DNA of 7,502 nt from Hydrogenophaga sp. GTDB taxonomy: Bacteria; Pseudomonadota; Gammaproteobacteria; Burkholderiales; Burkholderiaceae_C. Below the pieces are notes generated by a model, which had not been told where the DNA came from, did not search any database, and was given only the letters and a program-made list of their open reading frames with translations. Position numbers and translations under genes: made by a program. Every line of letters begins with the position of its first letter. Positions within the stretch are counted from its first letter, which is position 1. Below, piece by piece: positions 5,773 through 7,502 of the stretch. The DNA is taken from the NCBI GenBank assembly GCA_030684755.1, contig JAUXXN010000550.1, positions 1-7,502 of the forward strand, read 5' to 3'.

Positions 5773-6933
5773 TCAGAGGCCCAACACCTTGGCTTTGACA
5801 GCGTCGTAATCGGCCTGCGTGATGAGGCCCAGATCGAGCGCCTCTTTGGCCCTTTTCAATTTGACCAGCGGGTCTTCTGCGGCGGGTGCCACGGGCGCGG
5901 GTGGCGCAACGGGTTGCTGCAAGTTGCCGATACCGCCGAGCATGCCGGTGGCCATACCCAGACCCATGACACCGGCCGCGCCGCCGGTTTCGCCCGCCGA
6001 CTGAATACCCGAAGCCACACTGGCCTGCAGGTTGGAATTGCCGCGCGCACCTGACAGCGCATCGGCTCGCTGCACCTTCGTGAGCAGTTCGCGCGTGTTC
6101 GCGTCGTATTCAATGGAGACAATCGCGGTCTTGACGATGGCCAGGCCGCGATCGGCCTTCCACTGGTAAGCGCTTTCCACCGCACTGGACAGGCTCTGCG
6201 CAAAGCCCACCGAATCTTGCTGCAGCCGGGTGATGCGGTTGCGCTTGCCCGGCTCGTTCGTGTACAGGCTGAAAGCCGGCGCGAGCGAGCCAATGACTTC
6301 GTTGAAAAGCTGGCCGGCAGCGGCGTTGTCGAGGTCGGTGAAATCGAACACCTGACCGGGCTGTAGGTAGGCGGCCGGCACGAAGTTCTTCACAAACAGA
6401 ATCGGATCGACGATTTTCAAGGTGTAGGAACCGCGCGTCACCGCGCCCACCTGCGTGTTCAAGAAACCGTCGTCCCAATAGATTTCAGATTGCGTGCCAA
6501 AGCGGTTGTTCGGCAGCTCTTTCAGCGACACGAAAAACGCGACCTGCTGCGAACCCGGCTGGCCGCCAAACTTGAAGCGCTCCCAGCTTTGCCAGACCAG
6601 CGAATCGACAAGGCCGTCGCCCGCAAAAATCGACTTGGAATTGAGGTCGTTTGATCGCCATTCGTAGCCGCCCGGCTCGGCCACGAAGCCTGTGACCGCA
6701 CCCGCCTGGAACAGCAGCAGCCCGTAGCCCTCGGGCACCACGATCTTCGATCCGTTGGTGATGATGTTCGAGGAACCCTTGGTGTTGGAGCCACGACCGG
6801 CATTGGTTCCTTGCGGCACGGCAGCGAACAGCGCCGCCGTTGCCGACAGCCCGCTCGGTACGGTGTAGAAGTCTTTCCACTGGTCGGCCAACGCACCGCC
6901 GACCGAACCCGCCACCGCCTGAATGAGACCCAT
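5773..6933 (-). CDS. SPFH (stomatin/prohibitin) domain protein with C-terminal SHOCT domain, YdjI-like
   Basis: This 386-residue protein resembles the YdjI group of SPFH proteins, which assemble on the inner face of the membrane; in B. subtilis YdjI helps recruit the stress protein PspA. The N-terminus (MGLIQAVAGSVGGALADQWKD) looks like an amphipathic membrane-contact helix. The SPFH core runs from about residue 60 (SKIVVPEGYGLLLFQAG) to about 300, with EPGGYEW and GSYTLKIVDPILFVKNFV as recognisable parts. A Gly/Met-rich and then Pro/Ala-rich linker (about 310-352) leads to a SHOCT domain in the last 35 residues (LKRAKEALDLGLITQADYDA). YdjI-type proteins often end in a zinc ribbon; here the zinc ribbons are in the next gene. 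The start at 6933 is set by GGAG seven bases upstream; an ATG at 6993 in the same frame has no such site. It is first in a three-gene operon. Confidence 0.87.
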   Translation of the reverse strand: MGLIQAVAGSVGGALADQWKDFYTVPSGLSATAALFAAVPQGTNAGRGSNTKGSSNIITNGSKIVVPEGYGLLLFQAGAVTGFVAEPGGYEWRSNDLNSKSIFAGDGLVDSLVWQSWERFKFGGQPGSQQVAFFVSLKELPNNRFGTQSEIYWDDGFLNTQVGAVTRGSYTLKIVDPILFVKNFVPAAYLQPGQVFDFTDLDNAAAGQLFNEVIGSLAPAFSLYTNEPGKRNRITRLQQDSVGFAQSLSSAVESAYQWKADRGLAIVKTAIVSIEYDANTRELLTKVQRADALSGARGNSNLQASVASGIQSAGETGGAAGVMGLGMATGMLGGIGNLQQPVAPPAPVAPAAEDPLVKLKRAKEALDLGLITQADYDAVKAKVLGL

Positions 6934-6940
6934 GACATTT

Positions 6941-6944
6941 CTCC
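6941..6944 (-). promoter_or_regulatory. Ribosome binding site for the SPFH gene
   Basis: GGAG on the minus strand, within GGAGAAA, is seven bases before the ATG at 6933. It decides this start against the in-frame ATG at 6993. Confidence 0.75.
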
Positions 6945-6984
6945 GTGATTGCTGGCGGGCTACGGTGCCTGCCACAGCCGCCAA

Positions 6985-6990
6985 ACTATA
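6985..6990 (-). promoter_or_regulatory. Possible -10 element for the SPFH operon
   Basis: TATAGT on the minus strand matches the sigma-70 -10 consensus at five of six bases and lies about 52 bases upstream of the SPFH start. No good -35 is visible at 16-18 bases beyond it; the region there reads TTTTCTGATC. The divergent gene leaves only this 165-base gap for the operon promoter. Confidence 0.4.
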
Positions 6991-7015
6991 CATTCTTGAA
7001 CTGTCGGATCAGAAA

Positions 7016-7031
7016 ACCGGCATCAGCCGGT
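7016..7031. repeat. Short inverted repeat in the SPFH/mnmA divergent gap
   Basis: ACCGGC and GCCGGT form a perfect 6-bp stem with a 4-base loop (ATCA). On the minus strand it is followed by TTTCT, giving it a weak terminator-like look. It sits just upstream of the candidate SPFH promoter, so an operator role is also possible. Such short GC-rich repeats arise easily by chance in this base composition. Confidence 0.35.
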
Positions 7032-7053
7032 AGCGGTGGTGCCCACGCGCTGA

Positions 7054-7502
<449 letters not shown>

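Noticed and set aside
4765..6054. 429-codon plus-strand open frame opposite the zinc-ribbon and SPFH genes
   Set aside because: It spans the junction of two real minus-strand genes and shows no domain; its length is explained by high GC content.
6934..6993. Upstream ATG at 6993 as the SPFH start
   Set aside because: It has no ribosome site and would overlap the candidate -10 element, while GGAG is well placed before the ATG at 6933, which gives the expected MGLI-type N-terminus.

Overview
The window is high-GC bacterial chromosome with dense genes, mostly on the minus strand. Protein content and codon use suggest a betaproteobacterium of the Burkholderiales, probably Comamonadaceae-like. This is inferred from the look of the proteins; no rRNA or other phylogenetic marker is present beyond a partial mnmA. 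No tRNA, rRNA, CRISPR array, insertion sequence or phage gene was seen.

Region 1 (1-1555, minus strand) is the start of a polyamine-type ABC importer operon. It holds a periplasmic substrate-binding protein gene (potD-like) followed by its ATPase gene (potA-like), which runs off the left edge. The binding-protein gene is broken just after its signal peptide. An 8-bp unit is present about 2.9 times where about 1.9 copies would keep the frame, so the secretion signal and the mature protein lie in different frames.

Region 2 (1556-1908) is a 353-bp gene-free gap between the divergent potD and flavoprotein genes. It contains a 56-bp remnant resembling two separate parts of the extradiol dioxygenase gene at 3214-4020, joined in frame.

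Region 3 (1909-4020) is a convergent pair. The plus-strand gene is a Tat-exported, FccB/SoxF-like flavoprotein of the sulfide dehydrogenase family with all three key cysteines. The minus-strand gene is a LigB-type (4,5-DOPA dioxygenase-like) extradiol dioxygenase. A perfect hairpin lies between them.

Region 4 (4181-6933, minus strand) is a tight three-gene operon: a stomatin/prohibitin-type SPFH protein ending in a SHOCT domain, a double zinc-ribbon protein of the TFIIB-type family with one C-terminal membrane segment, and an 88-residue single-pass membrane protein. The first two genes resemble the YdjI and YdjG components of the Bacillus subtilis phage-shock (PspA) membrane-stress operon. 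No pspA is in the window. This is the least conventional system here and the best candidate for something poorly described.

Region 5 (7099-7502, plus strand) is the start of mnmA, the tRNA 2-thiouridylase gene, divergent from the SPFH operon. An extended -10 element sits so close to its ATG that the mRNA may be leaderless.
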